A DNA stretch of 64,000 nt from Tillus elongatus (taxonomy: Eukaryota > Arthropoda > Insecta > Coleoptera > Cleridae), in contig OZ023265.1 in NCBI GenBank assembly GCA_964006375.1, forward strand, positions 13,255,993 through 13,319,992, given 5' to 3'. The notes under the pieces were generated by a model. That model ran no database searches and was not told the DNA's origin. It saw nothing but the letters and a program-made list of their open reading frames with translations. A program made the translations under genes and the position numbers. Below, one piece after another: positions 46,641 through 57,275 of this stretch (its first letter is position 1; every line of letters begins with the position of its first letter).

Positions 46641-46804
46641 TACAGGTGTACCAATCTTCGTACCTGAATTATGAATCACCTGTATAATTCCAAATAATTT
46701 TAGATTGTGTATCTTAGCACCCTCTACCACATTTGCTGATTGTTTTTATATCTATAATAAAAAGGGAGTTGTCGAACTTTGTCGTAAGATTGGTACACCC
46801 TGTA
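46641..46804. mobile_element. Small inverted-repeat element (MITE), 164 bp
   Basis: Left end tacaggtgtaccaatcttcg and right end cgtaagattggtacaccctgta are inverted relative to each other. TA at both borders fits Tc1/mariner-type insertion. No coding content. Confidence 0.55.
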
Positions 46805-47164
46805 TATACATACACATCCACATATACTTTGCTAGGCTCGTCTTTTTAAGTCTGCTTGCATTTTGTTAATCTTACGAACAGTTAGAAATTTTTCAATGAC
46901 CACTATATTATTTGATAGGAAATAAGCGAACAAACTATCGTTACAAAAAATTATGAAAATTCGCATCTTGGTAAATCACCGCCTGTCTTCATATTAAAGA
47001 AATTTAAACAGTAATATTTACCAACAGTCAGCAAAGGGGATTTAAACAAGTTAAATTAAATACAAACGGAGGTACAGCTGTTCAAACTTTTTATTTGTGC
47101 ATAGTAAAATTCTTATTTTATTGTAATAAATGAAAGCATTAAGAAAGCAAACATTAGGTTCACA

Positions 47165-47545
47165 AATTTATTAAAACTCATAAAACGTGTTCAAAAACGT
47201 TTCCGTTTTCCTGAATGCAAATTCGGAGTCGTCGTTCAAAGATTTCTTTGATTCTCTTCAACATGAGGGGGCTAATACTTCTAAAAGCTGATTGTATTCG
47301 ATTTTTCATATCATCCGCATTCGTAGGCAATTCTTCATATACTTTTTGCTTCGCATATCAACAAAAGAAAAAGTATTGGGGTAAGGTCGGGCGATCTTGC
47401 TGGGCATTAAATGTTCCCTCCTTGACCGATCCATTGGTTTCCTAACCAATGGTTTAAGTATTGTTTTAAGTCTTTGTGAAAACGTGGAGGAGCACCATCA
47501 TGCTGAAAATACATTATTCGACGTGTTTCAAGGTAACTATTGTAA
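47165..47545 (-). pseudogene. mariner/Tc1-type transposase, C-terminal remnant
   Basis: Minus strand: MYFQHDGAPPRFHKDLKQYL, a stop, CPARSPDLTP, then in another frame QKVYEELPTNADDMKNRIQS, ISPLMLKRIKEIFERRLRIC and IQENGNVFEHVL followed by a stop. QHDGAPPH and WPARSPDLTP carry the second and third acidic residues of the catalytic triad in this family. Stops and a frameshift make it dead. Confidence 0.7.
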
Positions 47546-47599
47546 TTTGGGCTGGGCACGTGCCACTGTGCCCCTTATCACCAGCGGCCACTGTCTTTT

Positions 47600-48095
47600 A
47601 TATGAATTAATATTTTGTACACTCAGTATGCAAACGCTATCTAACTGACTTGCCTCAAGGGTTCCCAACTTTGTTAAATAATTTCGTGAAAGTTCTTTAC
47701 ACTCAGACAGCAATACCCGCTAATTTGTAATGTATAATGCATAATGTATCTATTAACAATGACACAGGTTTGTTCATTAACTTCTATTAAAAGTTAACAA
47801 CAAAAACATAACGCAAACAACCAACAAAACATTTAAGAAAATTGTTTCTTAAATAACATACAAAATCAAACAAAACCTTTTTTGTCTTGTTTGAACGCCA
47901 TAACATCAGGGTCGTTGTTTGGGATTGGCCGATCTGTTTGTATTTTTCTGTTTCAATAAAGACGAATTTACTCATCTTTGCAGATGTTTGGCGCATCATA
48001 TTGGTAATATTCAACAGTATTTGTCAACCCCATGTATTTCTCCCCCAGGTTTAGGTGTAGGTATGTCTTTCCAATTCTGTTGTGACGATCTAGGT
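47600..48095. other. No recognisable gene
   Basis: No supported feature up to the poly-A end of the next element. Confidence 0.35.
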
Positions 48096-48147
48096 TTTTA
48101 TTTTTTATTTCAACAACACACCAAGATGGCTCACAACCTAAATACTA

Positions 48148-48570
48148 TCATACCGTGGGTGTCGACAAGAAGGAAAGAGGCAACTTGTTAATTCTGGACT
48201 TGAAGGTTTGGAGGTTCGGAGAAGGAAAAACATGTGTCTGTAAGGAATTCCACAACTTGGAAGTCCTCGGGACAAAAGAGCGGGTATAACAAGATGTTCT
48301 ATGTCTGGTGACCTGGACAGTAAAATGATGCATTCCTCTGTTCCCCTGGTAGATCTGTTGGGGGCAGCAGGTGGAGGAACTATGGAAGAAAGCTCCTCTG
48401 AGCAGTGTCCGTGCAGATATCCATAAAAGAGAGAGAGAGAGAGAGGTCACCAACGGCACGTCGGTGGGCAAGGGATGGCAGCCTGTGGGTGAGGGTAGGG
48501 TCACCGATGAGGCGTATAGCTTTCTTCTGATTGGAGTCCAGGATAGCGAGTGTAGAAGCGGCAGCGGCAC
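48148..48570 (-). pseudogene. K2 RT C-terminal tail
   Basis: Ends VTRHRTSCYTRSFVPRTSKL, WNSLQTHVFPSPNLQTFKSR, INKL: the terminal segment common in insect CR1/Jockey-like elements. Upstream, in other frames, LGFLFRVRK and FSPANL. Confidence 0.65.
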
Positions 48571-48938
48571 CCCAGGCGTGGGAACAGTATTCGAGGTTTG
48601 GCCTTATTTGTGAAATATATAAGGTAAGAGATTAGCTGGTGAAAACTATTTGCGAACCCGGAAGAGGAAACCTAATTTCTTAGCAGCCGCTTCTGCAATT
48701 GATGTAATATGTTGGTGCCAATTGAGATTTAGATCCACATAAATGACAACAAGTGAAAATGACTTATTACTTTGAATAACCTGGTTGTTCATTGTGATGG
48801 GTCTAGGGCTTGTATCTCGTATGAGTTAAAAGGCAAGACTGAGATTTGGTGGAATTGAATTGTACAAGATTTCCACTTCCCGAGTCTAATATTTTTTGGA
48901 GATCAAGAAAGATAGAACCCTTCATGAGTCTGCGATCC

Positions 48939-49289
48939 TCATCTAATTGATGTAGAATATTGTATATTTGAGTAAAGGGTGCTGTCGTCCGCGTAACTGT
49001 GAACTGGGTTGGATGTGCTACATAGGAGGTCATTGACGTGGAGAAAAAACAAAGTAGGGGCTAAAGCTGAACCTTGAAGAACTCCTGCATTAATTGTATA
49101 CAGTGTAGAGGAATGGCCATCCACGACAACAGAAATGCTCTGGTTGGAGAGGAAATTTGCTGTCCACGTACAGAGTTTTGGTGGTAGGCCATAGGCTGGT
49201 AGTTTATTAAGCAGCGCTGCGTGCCAGACCTGGTCGAATGCTTTGGTTATGTCTAGAGCGACAATCTGGGATTCGCCGTGTAGTTCCAT
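48939..49289 (-). pseudogene. K2 RT palm
   Basis: VALDITKAFDQVWHAALLNK, GVLQGSALAPTLFFLHVNDL and SYADDSTLYS: catalytic Asp in LDITKAFD and the YADD pair are retained. Frameshifts on both sides. Confidence 0.75.
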
Positions 49290-49375
49290 AGACTTGTTCC
49301 AAGAATGGGTGACAAAGGAAAGGAGGTCGGCAGTAGATCTGCGCTGACGGAATCCATACTAATCCATGTCGTGGA

Positions 49376-49780
49376 TTAGACTGTGTTTTCAAGAAATTTT
49401 AGTAATTCGGTGTTTATATACCGTTCCATCCTTTTAGAGACGACTGAAATGAGAGAAATAGGCCTGTAGTTGCCAGGAAGCGCTTTGGATCCTTTCTTGG
49501 GGACGGGTTGTACTCGAGCAGTTTTCCAGTTACTAGGGAATATGCCACTATTGTCTGAAACAGACGAGTCAGGACAGGAGCAAGTTCTGGTGCGCATTTT
49601 TTTGAGAACAATTGCTGGGATCTCGTCAAGGCCAGATGCTTTCCTGGTATTAAGAGAAGAGTGCATCTTTCGTACCTTTTTAGTTTTGAAAGTGATATCC
49701 GTCATTTTATGAGCGACATTGGGGACTGTTGGTGGTTGAACATCTAGAGGTGGGTTGAGAGTAGAATTGCCGGCGAACAA
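49376..49780 (-). pseudogene. K2 RT finger region
   Basis: LNTRKASGLDEIPAIVLKKM, FPSNWKTARVQPVPKKGSKA and NYRPISLISVVSKRMERYIN. Continues in another frame into the palm. Confidence 0.72.
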
Positions 49781-50051
49781 CGAGGCAAAAAGTTCAGCCT
49801 TGCCGAGGGCGGTAGAAACAATTTCATCCCGTGAGACAAGAGGTGGGAACGTGTTCTTGCAGAAATTATTCTAAATAGATTTAGCAAGAGTCCAGAAGGG
49901 TTTGTTGCCGTTGGAGTTTAATAGGACTTTATTTTTGATGTGGTTTTTTGCCTCAGAAAGAATGCGGACATAGCGGTTTCTTGCGTCGTTAAATGCTTGA
50001 CGATTTTCTTGACTGGGATTGTGTAGAAGCTTTTTGTGAGCTTTAACCTCT

Positions 50052-50726
50052 TCAAGTCCCGGCCTTGTCACATGATTTAGATAACCAGGGCTTTTGAGTG
50101 GCTGCAGAGGTTTTCTGTGTACGTGGAATAAATAATTCCATGCCAGCTTGGATAATTTCGGTTACGTTTTGTGAGATATCAGAGGGGTTAGGATGAGAGA
50201 AGCAGAGAGACGCCCATGGAAATGAGGAAAAGTAATCTCGCATTTCGTCCCCGGTCGCGGAGTTGTAATGCGAAACGATACGTGGGTGTGATGACTGTGT
50301 GACCTCGGGTTGCATTGGACAGGAAGCAGTTACCATGCCGTGGTCTGAGCGACACAGTGGGGCGGTGACTGATATCTTATAGCAGCCAGGATTTGTAGTA
50401 AGAAGGAGATCCAAGGGATTTGAGCTGTGTGTTGGGATGCGAGGAAAGTAAGTAGGTTGCTGAACCACATTGGCTAAGGAATTGCTGACTGCAAAGGCCT
50501 CCGCTGCTCTTCCTTGTGGATCGGTTTTTGAAGATCCTAGCCATTCCTTATTATGGACATTGAAGTCACCAAGAATAGTGACCTCGGAGGAAGGATATTC
50601 AGAAATCAGATCGTCGGTTTTTTCAGAAAGGTAGTCAAAGAGCTGAACAAAGTTGTTGTAAGAAGGTGACCGGTAAATGCAACAGATGAATTTAGTTGCA
50701 GCCCTGAGAGAGAGAGTTTTATCCAT
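50052..50726 (-). pseudogene. K2 endonuclease domain, N-terminus missing
   Basis: FICCIYRSPSYNNFVQLFDY, VTILGDFNVHNKEWLGSS, NPLDLLLTTNPGCYKISVTA and LCRSDHGMV: the GDFN and SDH boxes of an EEP endonuclease are intact and the frame is open for 224 codons. The first part (SWN, QET boxes) is absent because of 5' truncation. 49871-50071 continues into the linker (HKKLLHNPSQENRQAFNDAR). Confidence 0.72.
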
Positions 50727-50739
50727 AGTTTTTAGTTTA

Positions 50740-51060
50740 TCTTTCGTAATTAAAAATATATTGCGTTTTCAAGCAGTTTTTTGCATTTTTTTCTAAAAGT
50801 ATTTGATTGTCAAAACTGTCTAACGAACTGATCCAAGCTATTAACAAAGTAAAGGGAATTGCCAAGTTTGGTTTCGATTGGTGAAGTTTTTTTTGAGTTA
50901 TCGGTTGACTAGAACCCAAATCCAACTGACCTTGGATTTGGGTTCTAGGGGCTCTTATTCGTGTTAATTTGGAGAAATATTTCCAAAAGTCTCACCATCG
51001 AAACCCCTAGTGAATTTTCTTAATGGAAATTAATGAAAATACACTAAAATAAAAATATGT
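50740..51060. repeat. Repeat family R3, copy without TA tract
   Basis: Phrases tctaacgaactgatccaagc, gagttatcggttgac, gggttctaggggctcttatt and cccctagtgaattttc in the same order as 42570-42880. Confidence 0.55.
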
Positions 51061-51336
51061 AATTACTTACTATCTACGAAACGAAGCAAAATCGGAACTA
51101 TGTTGATATGAAAAAAAAGTCTTGTTTATAAGTTAGGAGTCTAACCACGAGCGTTGGCACATGCTATTGAAACACCCTGTATATAGAAAAATTCAACACA
51201 GCAGTTGTCATTCTAAAACCTATTCGTAGTCTCAATAATATGTTCTGTGGTTAAGAAGAGGCTTGACAAATAACCTAAAATGTAATGTGTCAAATGTTAA
51301 TTTGTCAACTACAATGTCTTGTTTGCCACATGTAGG

Positions 51337-51373
51337 CTTTAATATAAAAAATCACCTTTAATATAAAAAATCA
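51337..51373. repeat. 18-bp direct repeat upstream of the 337-aa ORF
   Basis: ctttaatataaaaaatca occurs twice with one base between. The rest of 51061-51425 shows no gene; acaccctgtatatag at 51173 resembles a mariner-type end. Confidence 0.7.
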
Positions 51374-51425
51374 CAAAATTTAAAGTTGATTAGTTTTAGT
51401 GTCTATTTTTTTTACATAAAAAGAA

Positions 51426-52439
51426 ATGGAATCCCTACAGGACTTGAAACACAAACTTCATTCGGCTGCAACAGCTTTAAACGACCTCTCAAAAGTGAAC
51501 TTAAAAAACGTAAATGTGGAGGATGGCTTAAGGGAGACACAAGATCATGAAATTTTCATGTCCGCAAGTTTACAGTTCCTCCAAAGGTACATTTTGAACA
51601 ATATCAAATACCAGGAAACCAAAAGAAGCCCCGAAAACGATATCCACAACACAAACTCCTTACGTTTTGTATCTCGTGGCATGGAAACCAGCTACTTTGT
51701 ATTAAAATTAAAGAATTGTGAAGAATACATACAAAAAATGGAACAAGAAGCTTCCCTACCTGATAAGATCCTGGATGAAGATGATGTCATCCCAAATGCT
51801 TCAACAACTAATCTCTGCTTGCAACCTGTAAAGCGTGCTTCTCTCAAATTTGATATTCATCACATAATATCTCCCAGCAATACCCAAACAGTTATAAGCG
51901 TTTTTCAAGGTGAAGATGGACGTGTAAGAAGTCAGTTCAACAATGAACAGCCTAATTTTATTGTGCAGCTACCAAAAACGGCAAGTATTCATCGTAAAGC
52001 AATCCAGTCTGACGTCGAGATTGATGTAAACTCAATGGAAATACAAGATACAGAAATACACTTGGATATTTACCAAAATAAAATAAAAAGCTCCCCGTGC
52101 TTGCCAGATCGAATACATAGAGGGAGCAACATTTTATCTACCAGAAGCCTCAATGAAAATGGGTGTAATAAATTAAGGAATAGCTCTACCAATTTGATGC
52201 TTCATGTGCAAAATCTTTCACCAAGAACTTTTCCTTGCATTAAAGCTTGTTCCGAAATTAGATCACGAGTACATATGTTGGGTCAAGATGGTGAAGTTGA
52301 TAATAATAATGATAAAGAGGTCAAAAACCAAGAAGAGGATGACTGGATTAGGCATATCAAGCAGTCACCATCATCTAATTTAACTGATGAAGTCAAATCT
52401 ACATTTTCATATGAAGATTGTGAAGATGAGTATAGTTAG
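51426..52439 (+). CDS. Unrecognised 337-aa protein, intact single-exon ORF
   Basis: The only convincing plus-strand gene. ATG in a good context (A at -3, G at +4: aaagaaATGG). N-terminal third predicted helical (MESLQDLKHKLHSAATALND), a middle with KLKNCEEYIQKMEQEASLPD, a polar low-complexity centre and an acidic end (EDDWIRHIKQSPSS, SYEDCEDEYS). No signal peptide, membrane segment, zinc motif or enzyme signature seen. AATAAA-type signals follow at about 52446-52492. Codon use looks like ordinary insect coding DNA. Lack of introns in this context could mean a retrocopy or a gene inside a repeat region; no poly-A remnant is visible. Function unknown. Confidence 0.65.
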   Translation: MESLQDLKHKLHSAATALNDLSKVNLKNVNVEDGLRETQDHEIFMSASLQFLQRYILNNIKYQETKRSPENDIHNTNSLRFVSRGMETSYFVLKLKNCEEYIQKMEQEASLPDKILDEDDVIPNASTTNLCLQPVKRASLKFDIHHIISPSNTQTVISVFQGEDGRVRSQFNNEQPNFIVQLPKTASIHRKAIQSDVEIDVNSMEIQDTEIHLDIYQNKIKSSPCLPDRIHRGSNILSTRSLNENGCNKLRNSSTNLMLHVQNLSPRTFPCIKACSEIRSRVHMLGQDGEVDNNNDKEVKNQEEDDWIRHIKQSPSSNLTDEVKSTFSYEDCEDEYS

Positions 52440-52445
52440 GGGCAA

Positions 52446-52492
52446 AATAAAAATAAACCATTTTAATTGTCTACGTAAATATTTTAAAAATA
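52446..52492 (+). terminator. Polyadenylation signals after the 337-aa ORF
   Basis: aaaataaaaataaacc and, further on, aaaaataaagtctcc: candidate AATAAA signals 7-55 bp past the stop. Confidence 0.5.
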
Positions 52493-52559
52493 AAGTCTCC
52501 TAGAATGATGTAGTTTTTATTGAGTACTGCCGTATTTGCTTAGTTAAATTGGTGCACAT

Positions 52560-52863
<304 letters not shown>

Positions 52864-53124
52864 CGTTTTCTCCGGATTCTGGATAAGTGAGACTTTTAAT
52901 TTTAACAAAACAACTTTATTTACACTCTAAATATGGATACAATAAAATTTCTAGAATGTCTCTCTCACAAAACACTTCATTTACTGGCCTTACAATTACT
53001 ACTCTCAACAAAAGTCACTAATCTGGTACTACAGTCACTACTCTCTTAACACTTTACACTGCTTCTTCAAGTCACTACCACATTATCTTACTGAACTGAA
53101 CTCCCTCGGGCTGGCTTGCTTTCG

Positions 53125-53134
53125 CTTTTATATA
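53125..53134 (-). promoter_or_regulatory. LTR TATA box (3' LTR copy)
   Basis: TATATAAAAG on the minus strand, followed about 35 bp downstream by TTCAGTTCAG, which contains the arthropod initiator TCAGT. The identical box in the 5' LTR (58836-58845) would start the genomic RNA. Confidence 0.7.
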
Positions 53135-53150
53135 CTCGCCGTACCTTCCC

Positions 53151-53215
53151 TTCCTTTCTAGAGTGTTCCATTCCAGAACGTTCTAGGACCTTCTTTTACT
53201 AGAAGGTTCTGTGAA
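53151..53215 (-). promoter_or_regulatory. Heat-shock-element-like array in the LTR
   Basis: Units on a 5-bp register at 53151, 53156, 53161, 53166, 53171, 53176, 53181, 53186 and 53191: TTC, TTC, GAG, TTC, TTC, GAA, TTC, GGA, TTC. The stretch TTCCAGAACGTTC (53171-53183) is a perfect three-unit HSE. A second GAA/TTC pair with a further GAA follows at 53202-53215. Located just upstream (minus sense) of the TATA box, as in heat-shock gene promoters; present identically in the 5' LTR near 58862-58926. Confidence 0.6.
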
Positions 53216-53603
53216 TACAGATCGGTCCTGTGTGTATACAGGGGGATGTATATACAGGTGATCCAAATGTGGTCACCACTCCTATGTTACACAAGAGGTG
53301 TTTCTCGCACTATAAGATCTCTCTGCGTATACAGGGTGTAAGGGTTCTCTGCGTATACAGGGTGTATATACAGGGTGTTCGGAATGTGCAGACCTCAGTT
53401 ATCCGTTCCGACGGGGTACAAGTTAGTAACTTCGTTATTTCTGGTCCTAGACGGTTGAGACTTCGCCTGAGGGGGGTCACCCCAGGCACCCCCAGAGGGG
53501 TGGGGAGGCGGTGTTGCCAGATTGTGCAAAAATTCCCAGATGTTGGGGAAATTCTGGAGATGTGGCAACACCGCACCTACGTCTATTGAAGTGCTTTGTA
53601 ACA

Positions 53604-53617
53604 CTGCCCCCCTCCTT
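53604..53617 (-). other. Polypurine tract
   Basis: Minus strand AAGGAGGGGGGCAG immediately before the 3' LTR; it overlaps the end of the pol frame. Confidence 0.85.
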
Positions 53618-54920
53618 AAGACTGTTCGTCCCGAACAGTATTTACCGGCCGCCAACTTGGGGGTTCGTTGCCCCGATAGGGACTCAACCTCTCTATGTGA
53701 ACAACTTTGGGTTTAGTTCTTGGAGACAGCTGGATTCTGTAGACTAGGTCGTTAATTTTCTTAGTCACCAAGTATGGCCCTTCCCATGGTTTCTGAAGTT
53801 TGGGGCTGAGGCCCTTTCTCCTTGTTGGTTGGTACAGCCACACTGCATCCCCTTCCTTGAATGTATGGGGTGTTGCTCTGCGATCCATGCGCATCTTCAT
53901 CCGGTCACTGCTTAAGAGGAGCCTATCTCTGACACATCTGTGTATAGTGCGCAGTTTTCCTTCTAGGTCGGCGACATACTCAGGTAACGTAGCTAGGTCC
54001 GCTATGTCCTCGTTCGGTGGTGGTCTCGTCATGTCGATTGGTAGCCGCATCTCTCTGCCGGTCAACATCATGGATGGAGTGTAGCCGGTAGATTCATGCT
54101 GAGAGCTTCTGTAAGCTAGGAGGAACAGAGGTATCAGCTTGTCCCAGGTTCTCTGATTCTCGTCAACAAACATAGCAAGATACTGATTGATGGTCCTGTT
54201 ATGCCGTTCTACCATGCCGTCTGATTGAGGGTGGAGTGGCGTTGTTCTCGTTTTCTTTATGCCTAGCAAGTCCATTAGGCTCTTCCAGACCTCTGATTCG
54301 AAATTCCGGCCCTGGTCGGTGTGAATCTCCAAGGGTACGCCATGCCGTGATATGACATTTTCCATCAGGGCTTCTGCCACGGTCGTTGCTTCTTGGTTGG
54401 GGATCGGCGCAACTTCAGGCCATTTCGAGAAGTAGTCCATCGCCACCATTATGTATCTGTTCCCAGACTCTGTGATGGGAAAAGGTCCTGCGATGTCTAC
54501 GGCAACTCTCTCCCACGGTGTACCTGAGATGTACTGCATCATTTTTCCTCTGGATCGGGTCTTTGGTCCTTTCTTTGAAGCACATTGGTCACACCTTTTG
54601 CACCATTCTTCCACGCTTCTTCGGCAGTTTATCCAATAGAAGCGGTCTCTCACTCTGGCAAGAGTCCTGTTGACCCCAAAGTGGCCTCCACTTCTACTAT
54701 TGTGTAACTCTTGAAGAACACTGTCTATGCACTCACTTGGCACAACGGTCTGGTATATACAGTCTCTACCATCGGCAGTTTCCCATTTTCGAGTGATCAT
54801 GTCATTCTTTAGACACAATGAGTCCCATTGTAGCCAGTAGCCTTTAACCTCCGCCCCAAACCGGGACACATCGTGCCACTCAGGTCTTTTCCCCTTTTGT
54901 AGCCATTCTCTAATATTTTT
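53616..54920 (-). CDS. pol: Ty3/gypsy pol: end of RNase H spacer and integrase (after an in-frame stop)
   Basis: In the same frame as the upstream pol stretch, separated only by a TAG at 54921-54923. First ATG at 54869. Zinc-binding region GGHFGVNRTLARVRDRFYW...CKRCDQC, then the DDE core: Asp in VAVDIAGPF, Asp in IHTDQGRNFES, Glu in GMVERHNRT. The C-terminal GPY/F-type module is GPYLVTKKINDLVYRI. No chromodomain seen. All catalytic residues are present; whether integrase is made depends on read-through or on a frameshift product missing this part. Confidence 0.9.
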   Translation of the reverse strand, partial: KNIREWLQKGKRPEWHDVSRFGAEVKGYWLQWDSLCLKNDMITRKWETADGRDCIYQTVVPSECIDSVLQELHNSRSGGHFGVNRTLARVRDRFYWINCRRSVEEWCKRCDQCASKKGPKTRSRGKMMQYISGTPWERVAVDIAGPFPITESGNRYIMVAMDYFSKWPEVAPIPNQEATTVAEALMENVISRHGVPLEIHTDQGRNFESEVWKSLMDLLGIKKTRTTPLHPQSDGMVERHNRTINQYLAMFVDENQRTWDKLIPLFLLAYRSSQHESTGYTPSMMLTGREMRLPIDMTRPPPNEDIADLATLPEYVADLEGKLRTIHRCVRDRLLLSSDRMKMRMDRRATPHTFKEGDAVWLYQPTRRKGLSPKLQKPWEGPYLVTKKINDLVYRIQLSPRTKPKVVHIERLSPYRGNEPPSWRPVNTVRDEQS

Positions 54921-57268
54921 CTAGTCTGGATCTGTCTTCTGTGCGTCTCTGATGTATTCAAGATTTACGTCTAGATCGGTGTTATTCTCCTGTCCTGCCA
55001 CCAGTTGTTTGATCTGATGAGTTACTTTGTCGATCTCTTTGTTCTCTTGTCGCTCGCAAAATTTACATTCATGCACTGAACATGGTCTTCTTGACAGGCT
55101 GTCTGCATTGGCGTGACTTCTTCCTCTTCGATGTTCAATCCGGAAGTCGTAGCTCTGCAGTTTCTCTATCCATCTTGCTATCTGTCCTTCGGGATTTCTA
55201 AAGTTCAGAAGCCATTGCAGAGCAGAGTGATCTGACCTCACGCGGAATGTTCTTCCGTACAGGAAGCTGTGGAAATGTTCGATGGCTCTTACAACTGCCA
55301 GCAGTTCTTTCCGGGTTACACAGTAATTTCTTTCTGCTTTTCCGAACGTTTTGCTGAAGTAGCCTATCACAACTTCTTCTCCGGCTTGGAGCTGTGAGAG
55401 TACTGCCCCAATGCCATACTGGGAAGCATCGGTGTCCAGTATGAACAGTCCTTCGTCCCGAGGATAACCCAGTATAGGAGCAGTGAGAAGACGATGTTTG
55501 AGTTCTCTAAAAGACTCTTGGCAATCTGGTGACCAGATGAACTCAACCTTATTTTCAGTCAGGCTATGCAGAGGTTTCGCAATGCTGCTGAAGTACTTCA
55601 CAAAGCGTCGGTAGTAGCTGCAAAGTCCCAGAAAACTTCTGACCTCATGTTTGTTCTTCGGCACAGGCCAGTCTCTTACTGCCTTTATTTTCTCTGGATC
55701 AGTTTCTATCCCTTTCTCAGAAACGACGTGTCCGAGGAAACTCACTTTCTTCTGGAAGAGGACGCATTTCTTGGGATTGAGTTGCAGATTGGCACCTCTC
55801 AGCCTGGATAAAACCTGCTTCAGATTCGACAGGTGTTCATCGAAAGTCCTTCCAATCACCATGACATCGTCGAGATACACCAGGCATGTTTCCCATGTAA
55901 GTCCTCTCAGCACTAACTCCATTAGTCGCTCGAAGGTGGCAGGAGCATTACATAAGCCGAATGGCATGACCTTGAATTGGTACAACCCATTCCCGGTTGA
56001 AAAAGCAGTTTTCTCCTTATCGTCTTTATGGAGTTCTACTTGCCAGTAGCCACTTTTCAGGTCTAATGTAGAGAACCACTTTGATCCGGCCAAAGTGTTC
56101 AAAGTGTCGTCGATCCGGGGCAGGGGATAACTGTCTTTCTTGGTGACATCATTCAGCTTCCTATAGTCCACGCAAAATCTCATAGTGCCGTCTTTCTTGG
56201 TGACCAAAACTACTGGGGACGACCAAGGACTATTAGACTCCTCAATCACACCATCTTCCAGCATTTCGTTAACCATCGCCTTGATTTCTGATTGCTTGGC
56301 AAAAGGCAGTCTTCTCGGCGGCTGTCTAATTGGTCTTGCGTCGCCAGTATTAATTCTGTGTTGCACTAGACTCGTACGACCTGTGATTTTATCTTGAGCG
56401 AAAATATCGGCCTCCTCCAATACGAACTTCAGGGCCATTTCCATCTCCATGTCGTTCAATTGGCCCCAAGAATTCTTGAACCGCTCTACCATTTCTACTG
56501 GCAGTCTTCTGTCTAATGCCGTGGGTGTCACCTTTCTTGACAACGTCACTCGGTCAATGGGCTCGCAAGTGGCGATAACCTCACCTTTCTTCAATGTGAC
56601 CCTGTTAGTTTGCACGTTAGCCACTCTTATGGGTATTGTCCTCTTCGGGTCTACTAAGCATCGTGCGACGAGGGCACCATCATGTCTATCTTTTAGGGGC
56701 TCCGCTATGAGAGCAGACATACCATCAAGTTTCTTCTCTAGTCTGGCTCTGACAATCTTCTCACTGTTACCAGGAATCCGTGTATCCTCGTCGACAATAA
56801 GTCTCACCCTGGGATTAGCTTCGCCTGCTGTTGGAGATAAATACAACTCTTCGTTACCGATTTTCAAGATCTTATTCTGGAAGTCTACTGACAGGACATC
56901 GAAATCTTCCATTAAATCCAGGCCCAGAATAAATTCGTCGACGATTTCTGCGACGACAGCCCTTACCTGTAGCTCAGTACTGCCCAGCCTAATGAAAACA
57001 GTGGCCTCTCCATGCACAGGTATCCTATCTCCTTTTGCCGTCTCCAACACAGGCTGTTTGTTGGTCGTGAGTGCCGACCTGTTTGGCAACATGTCTGGAC
57101 GTACAACGGATCTAGTGGCACCAGTATCGATGGTGAAACTGCATTGTCTTCCGTCTATGCTGCCAGGTATAACGAGGCTCTCGTGGTAGCGTCGGATAGT
57201 GGAGACCTTGACTTTGGGGCCTTGGGACTCGCACGCCAGCTGCCGCCCCCTTACACTGGCGTCAGGTC
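54921..57268 (-). CDS. pol: Ty3/gypsy pro-pol: protease, reverse transcriptase, RNase H
   Basis: The frame is open from the -1 frameshift point at about 57268; the first ATG is at 57092, downstream of the protease active site. Protease DTGA lies at 57117-57128 (FTIDTGATRS), FILGLDLMEDF further on. RT: GVIEESNSPWSSPVVLVTKK, FSTLDLKSGYWQV, MPFGLCNAPATFERLM and YLDDVMV (about residue 405 after the ATG). RNase H: FILDTDASQYGIGAVLSQ, then RSDHSALQWLL. Starting at the ATG would drop the DTG, so expression by frameshift is the sensible reading. Ends at a single TAG that interrupts the reading frame before integrase. Confidence 0.92.
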
Positions 57269-57275
57269 GTTTCCC
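57233..57275 (-). promoter_or_regulatory. Programmed -1 ribosomal frameshift signal
   Basis: Minus strand: heptamer G GGA AAC (57275-57269) in the gag frame, a 6-nt spacer, then a perfect 7-bp stem ACGCCAG / CTGGCGT (57262-57256 with 57239-57233) around a 16-nt loop. The gag stop lies in the loop. The -1 frame after the heptamer is open through the protease. Confidence 0.8.

Larger units (their letters stand above)
48096..50735 (-). mobile_element. Non-LTR retrotransposon K2 (Jockey/CR1-like), 5'-truncated
   Basis: Minus strand, 3' end marked by a T/A-rich tail (ttttattttttatttcaac at 48099). Contains part of the endonuclease, the linker, RT and the C-terminal tail in several broken frames. 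It starts abruptly inside the endonuclease at about 50735. Its 3' end is the source family of the nested pieces at 38344-39583. Confidence 0.75.

Noticed and set aside
51170..51190. acaccctgtatatag as an end of a mariner-type element
   Set aside because: No matching inverted partner found on either side within a few kilobases.
53230..53589. ORFs inside both LTRs (plus and minus) of 60-119 codons
   Set aside because: They lie entirely in LTR regulatory sequence and coincide in both copies only because the LTRs are identical.
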